Positions 24,349 through 36,062 are shown, counted from the first letter of the stretch. The stretch: 64,000 nucleotides of DNA from Cryptolaemus montrouzieri (GCA_013387265.2 JABFTP020000144.1:133683600-133747599), one strand, 5' to 3'. Notes: generated by a model from the letters alone, not told the origin. Made by a program: numbers and translations.

Positions 24349-25270
24349 TCAGTTAATCAGTGAAGGAAATATGTGCAACTGATTTCGAAAAATATTAATT
24401 AGAGATTCCGTCGGACTCATTCCTAGATTAGAGTCTTCAGCGTCTGTTTGTCCATGGCCAAATAAATTTTCTACTGCCTCGATGGTCTGATCTTCGATTT
24501 CGGCTGGATTTGGAATGACATTTATGTTATTGGTCATGGAGGCTGTTTCTATAGTCCTACTAACCTGTTTCATATAATGAAAGATTGGAAAATCATAGTC
24601 CGATGAAGTATTATCTGTTTCTGTAGGGTGAATCTCAATCCTAGATAAAGCATCGGCATTATTATTAGCCTTTCCTTTCTTATACTATATCTCGTAAGCA
24701 TACTCTTCCAATTTGAGTCTCCAGCGTGTAAGTTTAGGATAACAACTCGCTTTGAGAAACATGAGAAGTTGAAGAGGTCACTATTTTGAATTTTTCCCCA
24801 TATAAGTATGATCGAAAATGGCTAGTTCCATAGATTATCCCTAAGAGTTCTTTTTCGATAGTACTGTAATTTCTTTCACTATCGTTCAACATACGTGAAG
24901 CATATGCAATTGGAAGGTCTTTACCAAAGGGTCCTTGCGATAAAACAGCCGCAACTGATACGTTACTTGCATTAGTGGTAAGGACAAATGGAATTTCAAA
25001 CTTAGGTTAGGTTAGGTTATATTTCATTAGAAAGATGAGATCTGCAGTAGTCAAAAGCTTTTCGGAAAGCATCATCGTGTATGATATTTGCTTTCGCTTT
25101 AAGACATTGCGTGAATGGCTTGGTTATTTTTGCAAAGTCTTTTATGAATTTACGTTAATAACCCAACAATCCAATAAATTCAATTCTTTACCGTTCTAGG
25201 AATCGGATAGGCTATGATGGCCTTTATCTTATCTAGATTAGGTTTGACACCTTCGGGAGTGACAATATGC
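24349..25270 (-). pseudogene. Ty3 RNase H and connection, broken
   Basis: On the minus strand the RNase H start reads 'FVLTTNASNVSVAAVLS' (about 24920-24985), where the usual catalytic Asp of the TTDAS word is Asn. Then 'LPIAYASRML' and 'YSTIEKELLGI' follow (about 24810-24900). The domain ends with 'NADALSRIEIHP' (about 24630-24670). The connection domain continues in frame 24349-24573. Frameshifts and stops are frequent. A TTAGG repeat at 25002-25019 lies where the preceding segment should be. Confidence 0.8.
25002..25019 (+). repeat. short interstitial TTAGG run
   Basis: Three perfect TTAGG units plus TTA. TTAGG is the common insect telomere repeat. It lies inside a broken Ty3 pol gene, between the thumb and RNase H coding regions. 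Confidence 0.85.
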
Positions 25271-25271
25271 T

Positions 25272-25716
25272 CTAAAAATGCAACCTCTTTACGTAAAAAT
25301 TCCGTTTTATCGAGCTGGATTGTAAAATTATTTCACGAAGATGTTGAAATACTCTTTTCAGATTTGCCATATGATCTTTTAATGACGTCGAATAGACAAT
25401 TATATCGTTCATATATACAAGACAAATATCATTTTGCAATCCCCTTAATATGTCGTCCATCGCTCTTTGCAGGATGCTTGGATCTGAATATTCTCTGGAG
25501 CCATTTCTATCTGGTGGAACCCTCTAGCTATGTCGAGGGTTGAAAAATAGCGACATCTTCCAACTATGTCGAGAATCTTAGAAATGTATGGAAGAGGGTA
25601 TCTGTCATCCATGGTCTTTTCGTTAACCTTGCGAAAATCGACCACGATTCGATATTTCCTCTTACCGCTAGCATCGGCTAGCATGGAATTAATTTGTCTT
25701 TGAACTTTGTTGTTGG

Positions 25717-25718
<2 letters not shown>
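25272..25718 (-). pseudogene. Ty3 reverse transcriptase, catalytic change
   Basis: Palm and fingers of a Ty3/gypsy reverse transcriptase. 'FRKVNEKTMDDRYPLP' and 'YFSTLDIARGFHQIEM' lie in frame 25445-25718. Frame 25272-25460 continues with 'CLVYMNDIIVYS' (Y-M-N-D at 25415-25404), where the first Asp of the YxDD box is replaced by Asn. This change alone would abolish polymerase activity. It is flanked upstream on this strand by a (TA)n array rather than by the rest of the fingers. 'LEHIVTPEGVKPN'-type thumb sequence follows near 25250. Confidence 0.88.

Positions 25719-25719
<1 letters not shown>

Positions 25720-25795
<76 letters not shown>
25720..25795. repeat. (TA)n at the centre of an inverted repeat
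   Basis: A 76-bp TA run separating a minus-oriented and a plus-oriented copy of the same Ty3 reverse-transcriptase segment. Confidence 0.96.
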
Positions 25796-25797
<2 letters not shown>

Positions 25798-26135
25798 ACG
25801 AAGTTCGAAGACAGATTGATTCCATGCTTAAACAGAACATCATTCGCCTAAGTAATTCCTGTTGGTCATCCCCAATTTGGGTGGTACCATAGAGAGCCGA
25901 TGCTAGCGGTAAGAGGAAATTTCGAATCGTGGTCAATTTTCGCAAGGTTAACGAAAAGACCATGGATGATAGATACCCTCTTCCATACATTTCTAAGATT
26001 CTCGACATAGTAGGAAGATGTCGCTATTTTTCAACCCTCGCCTTAGCTAGTGGGTTCCACCAGATAGAAATGGCTCCAGATGATATTCAGATCCAAGCAT
26101 CCTGCAAAGAGTGATAGACGATCTGTGAAAATGGA
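25796..26135 (+). pseudogene. inverted copy of Ty3 reverse-transcriptase segment
   Basis: The plus strand reads 'FRKVNEKTMDDRYPLP', 'FSTLALASGFHQIEMAPD' and 'IQIQASCKE', almost the same as the minus-strand copy at 25445-25718. This arm also has about 70 bp upstream ('CWSSPIWVVP') that the other arm lacks. The two arms form a roughly 250-bp inverted repeat around the (TA)n run. A stop follows CKE at about 26114. Confidence 0.9.
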
Positions 26136-26252
26136 TATGCGTGGGTAGAAATTAAAAACCTCAATGATTCTTCTTGTCGAATTCAACTTTATGATCCCCG
26201 TTCACCAAATATAAATATAAATTTTGAATAATTCGTCTTGTCTCAAATTTGC

Positions 26253-27080
<828 letters not shown>

Positions 27081-27432
27081 TTCGTTTACTGTAGGTATGT
27101 AATGTATAACCTACACGGATAGCCATATAATTCAGGTACGATTTGTAGCAATTTTATATCGAAAACGGGTAATTGATTAGGCATTGTGATATTTTAAAAA
27201 TATTCTGTATTTAAATTAACTGTTTTATTTTGACTACTTTTCTGGACAAGTACCTCTATATGGATCAGGAGAATTCGAGGAGTCTGACATGAAGGAACAA
27301 TGAGTTGCTTACAGAATTTTTGTTTCCTTCATTCTCCGGTTGATGAACTGGCTGCAATTTTCGTCGATAAAGAGTTGAAACTCACGGACATCTGGTTGAG
27401 ATGCCGTTGAGATCCTACCGCACTTATGATTT
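27081..27432. other. no gene seen; possible 5' end of Ty3 element
   Basis: Lies upstream of the minus-strand gag. A 5' LTR would be expected here, but no partner LTR was found. Confidence 0.3.
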
Positions 27433-28760
27433 TCACTTAAGGAAAGTCCTTTTTAAAATTATTTTTCTCATTACAAACTGAATTAAATGGAAGCTATTGT
27501 CAGACTGAGTAATAGCAGAAATATAGAGAAAATTCATAACATCAGTTGACACGGGGTAGTCGTGTTCGTGAAATAAGATCCGCTGATTCGGTAGTTCTTC
27601 AGGGAAGCATCTCCTCGAGGAACGTAACTCGCGTCTCAATTTGGAAAATGTTGAAAATTGATCAAAAATACTCTTATCATTAGTTAAATTAAAGGTAGTT
27701 GAGAAACGTCTTACTTCAAGATCCACTTCATTTGATTTAAATGGATGGAAAAGATCTATAGGTAGAAAGCCATGTTGGGCCACTCCACCAAAGATTAGAA
27801 TTTATTAGAATATCAAGGCTAGAGCCTCGTGAAACTAAATTAGCTGGATTATCCTCAGAATTAATATGTCTCTGTCTCTGTCTCAATCTGATTTAATATT
27901 TGAACTTTGAATTTGAGTTACTCGATTAGCTACAAACGTTTTCTATCTTGACGGTTCCAAATTGATCTAATTTAATGTTATAGTCGAATCACACCAAACA
28001 GTTCAGTAACCAAGAATGCCCCGCTTAGCACTAATCCTGGTAACGAAATATTTTTCAGAGGTGCAACACTGGACTTAGAGCACAATAAATGAGAAATATG
28101 AGTGTTGATATGCTGTACTTTAGAACGTTAGTAAATACAAGCGCCGTAGTTTGTTGCTTCCAAAAACCTATGTAGTTCTTCTTCCTCATAATTAAGAGTT
28201 GAAACATCTAGTAAAGGAATACCCAACTTACTAACAGATTCAAAATTATTCCTGAAATTAATGAATTCAGTATTTATTTGATTCACAATCGATTCATTTC
28301 ATGATAATTCCATGCTGTACATTTGAACGTTAGTAAATACAAGAGCCGTAGGCTCTTTCTGATGCATTCAAAACACATGTAATTCTACTTTCTCATAATT
28401 TGAGGTTAGGACATTTCTAGGGTTACTCAATTTATCAACAAAATCAAAATTATTTCTGTGATAAATGAATTCTATAAGTATTTGATATGTGGTCGATACA
28501 TTTCATGAGAATTCCATCGACCATAATTTTTGGATAACCATTTTGGGCATGATAATTATCGGAGAAAGTAAGCCAGGTGAGTCGATTATCTGAGCTATCA
28601 AAGTGAACGTACGTTTTGTAACAACCAACTATTTTGAATCAATATTACAACTACTTGAATATTGAAACTGATCTAATTTAGCATTCCACAGATTTTCAAG
28701 TGTTTTTATCGCGGAATCATCCGAGATTTAGATGACTTGATCCAAGTCAACTAAACAATG
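27433..28760 (-). pseudogene. BEL/Pao pol fragment (RT/RNase H region)
   Basis: The minus-strand frame 27433-27783 resembles the BEL segment after RNase H. Near 28640-28720, the complement of the strand shown is almost the same as plus-strand BEL sequence at 36585-36685 ('AATCTCGGATGATTCC', 'CAGTTTCAATATTCAAGTAG'). 28010-28080 likewise matches 36930-37010. So this is the same BEL family as 36577-38790, in opposite orientation. An internal duplication (28112-28530) and many stops show decay. Confidence 0.8.
28112..28530. repeat. ~205-bp tandem duplication inside BEL fragment
   Basis: Both halves share 'GAACGTTAGTAAATACAAG' (near 28123 and 28323), 'TTCTCATAATT'-type words, 'TTCAAAATTATT'/'ATCAAAATTATT' and 'TTCATGA-AATTCCAT'. 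Period is about 200 bp. The copies have diverged, so the duplication is not recent. Confidence 0.75.
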
Positions 28761-29210
28761 GTAAAATATTTAAGAAAATGCAACTCATACTCGGATTTAT
28801 TTCACTTCTAGTTTTCAACAGTCAATGTCGCGAAAATACGATTCGAAAAAATTAATACAATAACTTTGATTGTTTCCTCTCTCATTAGTTTTAGTATTAA
28901 TTATATTTCAGATAGAACAAGTGCAATTAATTTGTTGAGTTTATCTAAAAATTTCCTAATTATAAAATTATATTCCAATGGTCAAAAACTGTCCGCAGAT
29001 GAATTGTTTTCTAGCTACATAACTTGTTCTTAGTGATGATAACATTGAAAATATTCTACACACAGAACTCAACCTACTGAAGAAGATGACTAAGCGGATA
29101 ACAATGACAACAACACTTGTGATGTCGAAATCTTTCAATAGATTTAACATTCAGTATAACGTAGAATGTAAACACAAAAATTATGAAACCTTACGCAAGA
29201 AAATTCGCTA
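28761..29210. other. no gene recognised
   Basis: AT-rich. The ORF at 28968-29150 (minus) has no recognisable motif. Confidence 0.4.
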
Positions 29211-29213
29211 AAA

Positions 29214-29378
29214 ATGGATCAATATATTGAATACGTAATCGAGGAAATTAAATCTCAAAAAAGAAGGTTAGGTGGGCTTCTAGAAAACGTTCGTGAAAGA
29301 AAGGATACAATGAGGATGAAACGACATTACTTTCGCAATAACAAAAGCAAGACAAAAGAAAGAAAATACACGACCTAA
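29214..29378 (+). CDS. small basic ORF, 54 codons, unknown
   Basis: ATG at 29214 reads 'MDQYIEYVIEEIKSQKRR', then 'LGGLLENVRERKDTMRMK', and ends TAA at 29376-29378. The product would be highly charged, with an amphipathic helix-like first half and a Lys/Arg-rich tail. No family was recognised. The 3' end overlaps the end of a minus-strand DNA-transposon copy, so it may be a remnant of another mobile element or chance. No promoter or splice evidence. Confidence 0.2.
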   Translation: MDQYIEYVIEEIKSQKRRLGGLLENVRERKDTMRMKRHYFRNNKSKTKERKYTT

Positions 29379-31360
29379 ATTTTAACTAAAATTTACGAGG
29401 TGTTTTCTTTTCCGGAGCCATGTCTTCCATTGCCCCCTCAATTGTTTTGCAGTACGCCACTGATCAGCGTTTTGTTTAATTTAGAAACTTTTGTGACACT
29501 TGTAATTTTTTCGTATCTCCAACCGTTTACTAGTGAAAAATTATTTAATTTGAATTGTATGTTATTCGATAAATGAGAAAAATAATAGAAATACTCGATT
29601 GGTATCCTCAAATTTGCTTTTATTTGAATATCTTGTCTTCTGACACTCAACTTATATTTATTCAATATAAAACTAAACAACAGAACAATCAAAAACTAAA
29701 TAAATTGCTGGAAGTGTCCACCACTTGCAAGAATACAGGCCTTTGTCCTTAGCATTTTATATTATATGACATTTGTCATATTTTTCGAACGACTGACAAA
29801 ATTTTCTCGAAAATTTTCTCTAAATTAAACAAGTTCCACGAATAAATAATATATGGGCGATGTCTACCCAAATTATTGGGTACATAATGATTCTTAAACA
29901 TCTATAGATAATTGGCATCACTTGAAGACTGAACCTCGCCATCGGGGATCTCTCGGTCAAACAGAGAGGAAATTTGAGGAAATATTGCAGATTATGTATT
30001 TTTTTAATATCTTCTTAATCCTCTTCATGAGCTTGCTTGCTATGTAAAATCTTTTCTTACATTTGTTTAGACATATAAGAAGTATGACTGTTGAAATATT
30101 TTTCTGCTGGTTTTCTTTTTCCATTGTTACAGATTCCTGTCCCAAACCCCCTTCCTTTCACACTTGTCTTCGTTAGGAAATCATGGAATGCAAGAGAGAA
30201 TGAAGCGGCTAAACAGAAAAATCTTTGGTACTCTTTATGTACACACGACACTAACACAACATAAAGAGACAAGCTATTGCTAGTGCATAGCGACAGGGAA
30301 ACGAGTTTTTCCTCAGATTTTTTCACTCGATTATTGAATCATATACAAGACAGTATGGTTCCCCTGTTACTTTTACTAAGCTCACACTTGTGTTTTTTCT
30401 GACACGCACCAAAATTATAGATATAAGCATTTATTGTAAATACAAATATTCAAATTTTTGTATACTATCACTCACTCTTTGAAATATTCCTGGGGTATTT
30501 CTTGTCGGGTCACAAGAGGTTATTATTCGATTACTCAATTCTTCTATAGTGTTTACTGGAGTGCTCTAAAGTAATCTTTTGAGATATCCTCATGAGAAAA
30601 TTCTAAATTTTTTAAGTTTAAGAGTTAGGAGGCTATGGTTCTGGCACACCGCGACCTATCCATCGGTTTTTGAATGTATTATTCAAGAATTCCCTAGCTT
30701 CTCCACACATAAGTTCTGGTGCACTGTCATGCATGAACCACATTATGTTCGAACCGTTTTATCTGTTAGGCAGGAAAAATGGCCCAATCAAATAATTTCT
30801 AATTATTCAAATGTGTGTTTTCCTCTGCCCAATAATGATTATTGCGAAAGTTTGTGATAGCAGTTGTCGATAAGTTAGTTTCGTCTGTGAACATTATTTC
30901 ACTAACAAAATGAGCATTTTCTCCAATTTTATCTAAGAACCATCGCCAGAAATTCAGTCTTGAAGGAAAATCTCTAGGAAGTAGAGTTTGGACGCGTTGA
31001 ATATGGAACGGGTACAATAAAAGGTCGTGAAGAATCCTTCAAACTAAAACATGTGAAATATTCAACTGATTTCCAATTTTACTTCTACTCACATGAGGAT
31101 CCAAGTCAATACAATTCAAAACTGTTCCCTCTATATCTGGAGTTCTCATAGTTTGAGTTGCACATTTTAAATGATTATTTGTATTGAAAGTACTAGTTTC
31201 CCTCAAACTTCTGTGGGTATTTGAAAATGTTCGCATGTCTAGTATTACTCGATTTGGAAAGGGCACCTGATATGATACCTAGCTTATGTTGTGTTTCCGT
31301 CAGCCAGACCGTACATGTAATGGATATCAGCCAATTCGGTGTTAGTAAAATAAGCCCTTT
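29370..31360 (-). pseudogene. DD41D Tc1/mariner-type transposon, minus copy
   Basis: The transposase coding region runs from about 31350 to 30470. N-terminal 'YMYGLADGN' and 'FPNRVILDMRTFSNTH' (31039-31320) give the helix-turn-helix part. 30799-31017 gives 'LLPRDFPSRLNFWRWFLDK' and the first catalytic Asp in 'IMFTDETNLS'. The C-terminal part near 30580-30780 is badly eroded. The tail resumes at 29753 and its 3' UTR (29378-29750) matches 39830-40140. A segment of about 700 bp (29762-30465) interrupts it. Multiple stops; inactive. Confidence 0.85.
29762..30465. mobile_element. ~700-bp insertion in DD41D copy, unclassified
   Basis: On either side the DD41D element continues in register with the copy at 39770-39830: 'CTCTTTGAAATATTCC' on the right and 'GGCCTTTGTCCTTAGCA' on the left. 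The extra sequence has no recognised domain, no clear inverted repeats and only a possible 2-3 bp target duplication (TA/TAT). Its ORFs (29957-30145 and 30057-30326, minus) show nothing known. Edges are uncertain by some 10 bp. Confidence 0.55.
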
Positions 31361-31539
31361 TTTTCTTACAGTTAGAACATCAAGTCTTAAAACTAATCGT
31401 TAATTCAATAAACAAACAACTTTAGGCCACTGTCAAAATAAACAAATAAATGAAAAGAATCAAAGCCAACTAGCCATTTTTTTAATTAGAAGTGCTTTCA
31501 ATTCAGCGAATGCATACAATCGTTCAATAATTTGTTGCT

Positions 31540-31725
31540 CGAGAACGCTTGGAGATACGAAAAAACTATAGGTGTCAAAAAAGTTTCTAAATTGAACGAA
31601 GATGACGAAAATTGATTGCTCGATGATCAGTGGCGTATTGTAAAAAAGTTTGAAACAAAACTGTAAATGAATTTCTCTAAACGTTTCGAACCATTTTGAA
31701 AGGTTGGGTGTTGATAGAAGAATAA
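31540..31725 (+). mobile_element. DD41D 3'-end fragment
   Basis: Matches the tail at 40040-40130: 'GGAGATAC', 'AAAAAGTTTCTAAATTGAACGA', 'ATGACG', 'GATCAGTGGC' and 'AAAAAGTTTG'. Plus orientation, no coding sequence left. Confidence 0.8.
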
Positions 31726-32130
31726 ATAATTTTTAACCTCTGAAGTTCTGGAAGAGAATGACATTCATTTAGATAATGTGCAGCTAAAGCTGAATCATAT
31801 TTCCGATGCAAGAAATGTTCTATCTGTATCTAGCCATGAAAGAGCATTTTGTTTGACCTATATAAAAGGAATTGCACTCAGAACATGTTAATTGGTATAA
31901 TCCAAACTATACAAATTTATTGGTTTTATCTTTTGTAAAGGCCTGGCAATTTGCTTACTGGTTTGAATGCAATATGAACTTTTATATCATCAGACGAAAC
32001 TCTAGCAATCTGTTCTGATGTCTTCCCAAAATATGTTAGAGACATAAATTTTTTGGGCTTTTCTCTCTTATATTGGGAATATATCATGTTGAATATTGTT
32101 GATGAAACCGGTCCAACCAATGTAATTCTT
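31726..32130 (-). pseudogene. Penelope-like element fragment, second family
   Basis: The minus-strand frame 31926-32120 reads 'KKFMSLTYFGKTSEQIARV', then 'HIAFKPVSKLPGLYKR'. This is the linker before the endonuclease in Penelope-like elements. It continues at 31845-31915 with 'GLYQLTCSECNSFYIGQT', a GIY-YIG motif with its Cys pair, then 'MARYR'. Frame changes occur after the YIG. The sequence differs clearly from the 47330 copy ('GIYKLNCGSCDKIYIGRT'), so it is a separate family. Reverse-transcriptase sequence is absent. Confidence 0.75.
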
Positions 32131-33990
32131 CATTCTTTACATCAATGACATAGTGATAGTTAAAACATAGTGACTTGTTTTATTTCATTATTCATTATAG
32201 TCATCACCTAACACATAGTTCAGGCTTCATCGATCAATTATTTGAATCAGCATAATCTTTGAAAACAACTCTTTTGCATCATTGTCAGTCAGATGGAATA
32301 GCACTCGCAACGTTTCTCTATTACTCTCAATGCTAACAAAGAAAATTCAATATCTTTAATCTGGGTAACCAGGGACTCTAAAAACTTTATACCTTTAAAT
32401 AATGGGAATAAGAGCAAAATATAATTCACCTGGATAACTAAATTATTACATACTCGCATTAAAATTTCTGCCGAATAGTGCAGTTATACTCACAACAATG
32501 AATAAGAACAAACGAAAGTTATTTATTATGTAAGAGTAAGGCTTCATCAAGTCAAGTAACTGAAACAAACTTCGAAGCGCTTAATTTATAATTCGAGCCT
32601 TTTCAAGCTATAACAAAGCTTGTTACTTGTGCGAGCATGAAGTTATGTTAACTTATCTTTCCCTTACAGATGCAGTGGAAGTCGTTATTAATTCGAGTTA
32701 TACCAAATTCTTGACTTTGACACATTGTAGCATTCAAAAATTAACTAACGAAAATATTGATAATAATATTATAATACATATGAAATAAACACTTAACTGA
32801 ATTAAATCGACTATGTCCTATATATTTTCGCATTATTTCGAGGTACGAAAATGTTATAATTGTCTCTGAATGAAACCTGAAAATAAAGAATTCTCGAATG
32901 AAATTTAAATCTCTAATTGTTGGATATTGATGTGATTTCTACTCTCGATATAATTTTTGTCCCGCTATGAGAATGATGGCGATATACAATAGAAATTTAA
33001 TTAATCTCCACCCAAAAGAAAGAATTAATTTAAATATGACACCAGATGACCTGCTGACTTCGGTTCGAAGAGCAAGTTTTTTACTCCCTCGGGAGAATGT
33101 ATGAATCTTGAGGAGAGGGACTGGGAAGGGGCAGAGAAAATTTGTTTATTATATCGAATCATTTATAGACTTTGCCTTCATAGTTTCTTATAGAGTAAAT
33201 ATTATATCGTATATCGCCAAAAACCTCTTGAGGTGAGTTTTCCAACATATATTTATAAATCGTTCATCTTCATTGATTCTAATCGAGATCACATTCACAT
33301 ACCTAACTTTATAGGGTTTTTCTTGGGGCCGCCAATAGTAGATGGTCTCAAATTACCGCTGAATACCTACAGTTGAGATATATTCATTCCATATTCCTGC
33401 AATCGAGGAAGTAAAAATTAATTTTGAATTGTCGAAGTACCTGAGGTTGCCATCCTATATGAACAAAGCCAGTATACTCCATTTTGATTTCTAACACCTC
33501 CTACGTCATTCAACGTTACATTTATCTACATATCAGCCTACCCATGTACCACACCAACCCTCTCAAATATCATAATTTTAAGTTAGATTTTGATAAGTCC
33601 TACCATTATTTTTGAATAGATATAAGTACTAACCCTTCTTTTCATTATAATGGTGATATTATAAAAGTGTTTCTTTTCAATTTTCAAGGAAACATCGAGC
33701 ATATCATTCACCTCACTGAATATACGTAAAATATGTATTATCATATACAATAATTTCTCATTTTTTCGTATCATTCATTATATAAGTGAGTTTTTTTCCT
33801 AAACTCAGTGGTGTCCAAATTTTCAAAAAAAAAACAGATCTCACTAACATCCACGACCCTATTGCTCTTCGGCGAACAGTGGCCAATGGCAGTGAACAAG
33901 GTCTAGTGTGACAACTCTAAGATTCTAAAATCTAGTACGATCGATCTCGTTAATTCGTTTCGAAGCACAAGTAAATACAAATAGATTCGC
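32131..33990. other. no gene recognised
   Basis: AT-rich, with one ORF at 33583-33774 (minus) lacking motifs. The stretch 33840-33990 is less AT-rich but shows no recognised coding content. Confidence 0.45.
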
Positions 33991-33994
33991 GCAC

Positions 33995-35185
33995 GAATTC
34001 GATTTATTTGAAAAATCGATTTGAATCGAGCCAAATATCACAAAGAATGGAATATTTCGAGTCATCATCGTTCTTTTTTGACAGAGAATTCGGCTTTAGA
34101 AAGAATAAATCCACCAGTGATGCAATAGTCAAGCTTACTGGGTACATTGTGGAGGGTATGGAAAAAGGGTTTATAGTTGGCTCTTTGTTTTATGATCTCA
34201 CAAATACGTTCGAGTGCGTGTCAAGTGAGATATTCTGGTCGGAAAACTCACGAATTACAATATTAATGCTTTGAGCTGCGTTCTTATAAGATCTGTTAAA
34301 CAGAACTCAGTACACTGTTATCAATAGGGGTGCATCCGACCGATCTAATGATCTTCGCTGATGATAACAGCATGGTGGGACGCAGCAAAAATGGGCATGA
34401 ATTGATTTTCTCATTAGAAAATGTTCATAGTCGACTTTTGAAGTGGTTCAATGTGAACCAGCTTAGTGCAAATGTTTCCAAAACATCCAGGATTTTTTTC
34501 ACTCACAGAAAAAATTCTCTACAGAATTCGGAGATTGTCGTATTTCTGGGAATTGCGCTCTACCCAGCTGCAGGCCATTCGTTCTGCTTACTTTTCGTTG
34601 GTCCAATCCCACATGTCCTATGGTCTGGCAGGTTGAGGTCATCCACACCTCGGGAAAAGAATTTTCGGTCTACAGCGCAGGGTTGTGCGAATCATAGCAG
34701 GCATAGGGCTTAGGGATGACGTAAAGGCTACTTTCATCAGTTTGGATATCCAGAAATTCCCATCTCTGTTTATATGTTGCTGTATAAGAGAAGTACAAAT
34801 GTACTTAACTGCGTTAATTACAATTATAACACAAGACAGCAGAACGAGGTCCATATCGAACAATTAAGACTAAAATCGAGCTGCTTTAGCGAAAATTATT
34901 ATTCCAAAATTTTTATCACTAAACTGCCTCAAGGTGTGAGGAACCTGCCTTTGAATCGCTTCAGGATTGTTGTGAAGAGGTTTTGGATTCGTAGGGCCTC
35001 CTACGATTTAAACGAATTTTTGAGTTACCGGCTGTCATGCGACAGCTTTGTATAGATAAACTGTATGTTTTATACGTGTTTTTATTCTGATATATATTTT
35101 GTAATTGTTCCTTGAACCTAGTGACTAACTGACAACTGCAATCACTCTATGTAGACTTTGTGAAGCAGGCAAATAAATGATATGA
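33995..35185 (+). pseudogene. LINE 3' half (Jockey/CR1-type), 5'-truncated
   Basis: Reverse-transcriptase fragment. 'FGFRKNKSTSDAIVKL' and 'GSLFYDLTNTFECVS' (34080-34240; the usual AFD reads TFE, an altered catalytic Asp), then 'LMIFADDNSMVGRS' (34345-34390, intact A-D-D), 'LKWFNVNQLSANVSKT', 'VRIIAGIGLRDDVKATF' and 'NYYSKIFITKLPQGVRNLPL'. It ends 'YDLNEFLSYRL' near 35050. The part between the first palm motif and the FADD box is deleted. The tail carries AATAAATGA near 35172. Frames used are 34008-34274, 34330-34713, 34685-34867 and 34774-35055, so at least three breaks. Confidence 0.85.
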
Positions 35186-35402
35186 TAAGAAAAATGGGAA
35201 GAAACCAATCAACAGTCATTTCAGAAATGTAAAGAATTCCTGTATTTAACAACACTCAAAAAAATATTGCTGTCGCCAACAACCTCTAGTAGAATCAAAT
35301 GAAATGATTCATTTAGCGGTTTGTTGAGAACTCGTAAAAATATTTGAAAATCTCAAAGAAATTTATATAGGTTCGTCGCCTAGCGGCCAAAAGAGTGTTA
35401 CA

Positions 35403-35800
35403 GCCGGCTCGGTGGCGTAGAGGATATGATGTTCGACCCTGCGCAGGGTTATCTGAGTTCAATCCCCACAAAGTCGGTGAGATTTTTCGGATTCTGGGAA
35501 TCGCTTGAGTGTCCATCTTTTGGAGGGGATGTAAAGCTGTCGGTCCTATTTAACAGAAATGTGTTGGAAATTTTAGATTACTTCCCTCGACACGAGAGGG
35601 GTTCGGAAAAATTCCCGGGATAGTGAGTTGATAGAATTCCCCGGCACATCATTATCCGAAAGGCATAAATAGAGCACTTTAAAGGACCTAAAAAAAGAAG
35701 TGCTGTGTGCTGAATACGCAGCTTAGATCCGAGTATACTAATACTTTGAGGGATTATGAAGAAATAGGTCATATGACCGAAATTGATTAGGAAAATAGGC
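35403..35800 (+). mobile_element. tRNA-derived SINE
   Basis: The head has RNA polymerase III promoter boxes: A box 'TGGCGTAGAGG' at 35413-35423 and B box 'GAGTTCAATCC' at 35455-35465. 'GCCGGCT' (35403-35409) can pair fully, with two G-U pairs, to 'AGTCGGT' (35472-35478), like a tRNA acceptor stem. It is followed by a non-tRNA body including 'GGGGATGTAAAGCTGTCGGTCC', a pattern seen in arthropod tRNA-SINEs. The T stem does not fold well, so it is not a functional tRNA gene. The 3' end is uncertain. Confidence 0.7.
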
Positions 35801-36062
35801 ACAGATTTAATTCTTATTTATTACCTAATCTCGCCGTTGTAAAAAAAAATAGCACAACAATCAAATTAAGAGTTGATTTTGTAGCGTCGGCAAAAACAAC
35901 ATCTGGATTATCCTTGAATGACATCCAACATTTAGGTCCCACAATTCAGGACGACTGATTTTCAATCATTTTGCGATTCAAAAATAAACTTATATGTTCA
36001 CAGCCGATATCGAAAAAATGTAAAGGCAAATATTAATTATCCCCGATCAATGAAACTATAAT
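35801..36062. other. no gene seen
   Basis: AT-rich spacer between the SINE and a Penelope tip. Confidence 0.4.

Noticed and set aside
25929..26114. An independent plus-strand reverse-transcriptase gene
   Set aside because: It is an inverted copy of the adjacent minus-strand segment and has no plus-strand continuation.
35403..35478. Functional tRNA gene
   Set aside because: A and B boxes and an acceptor-like pairing are present, but the T stem does not pair and a SINE body follows.
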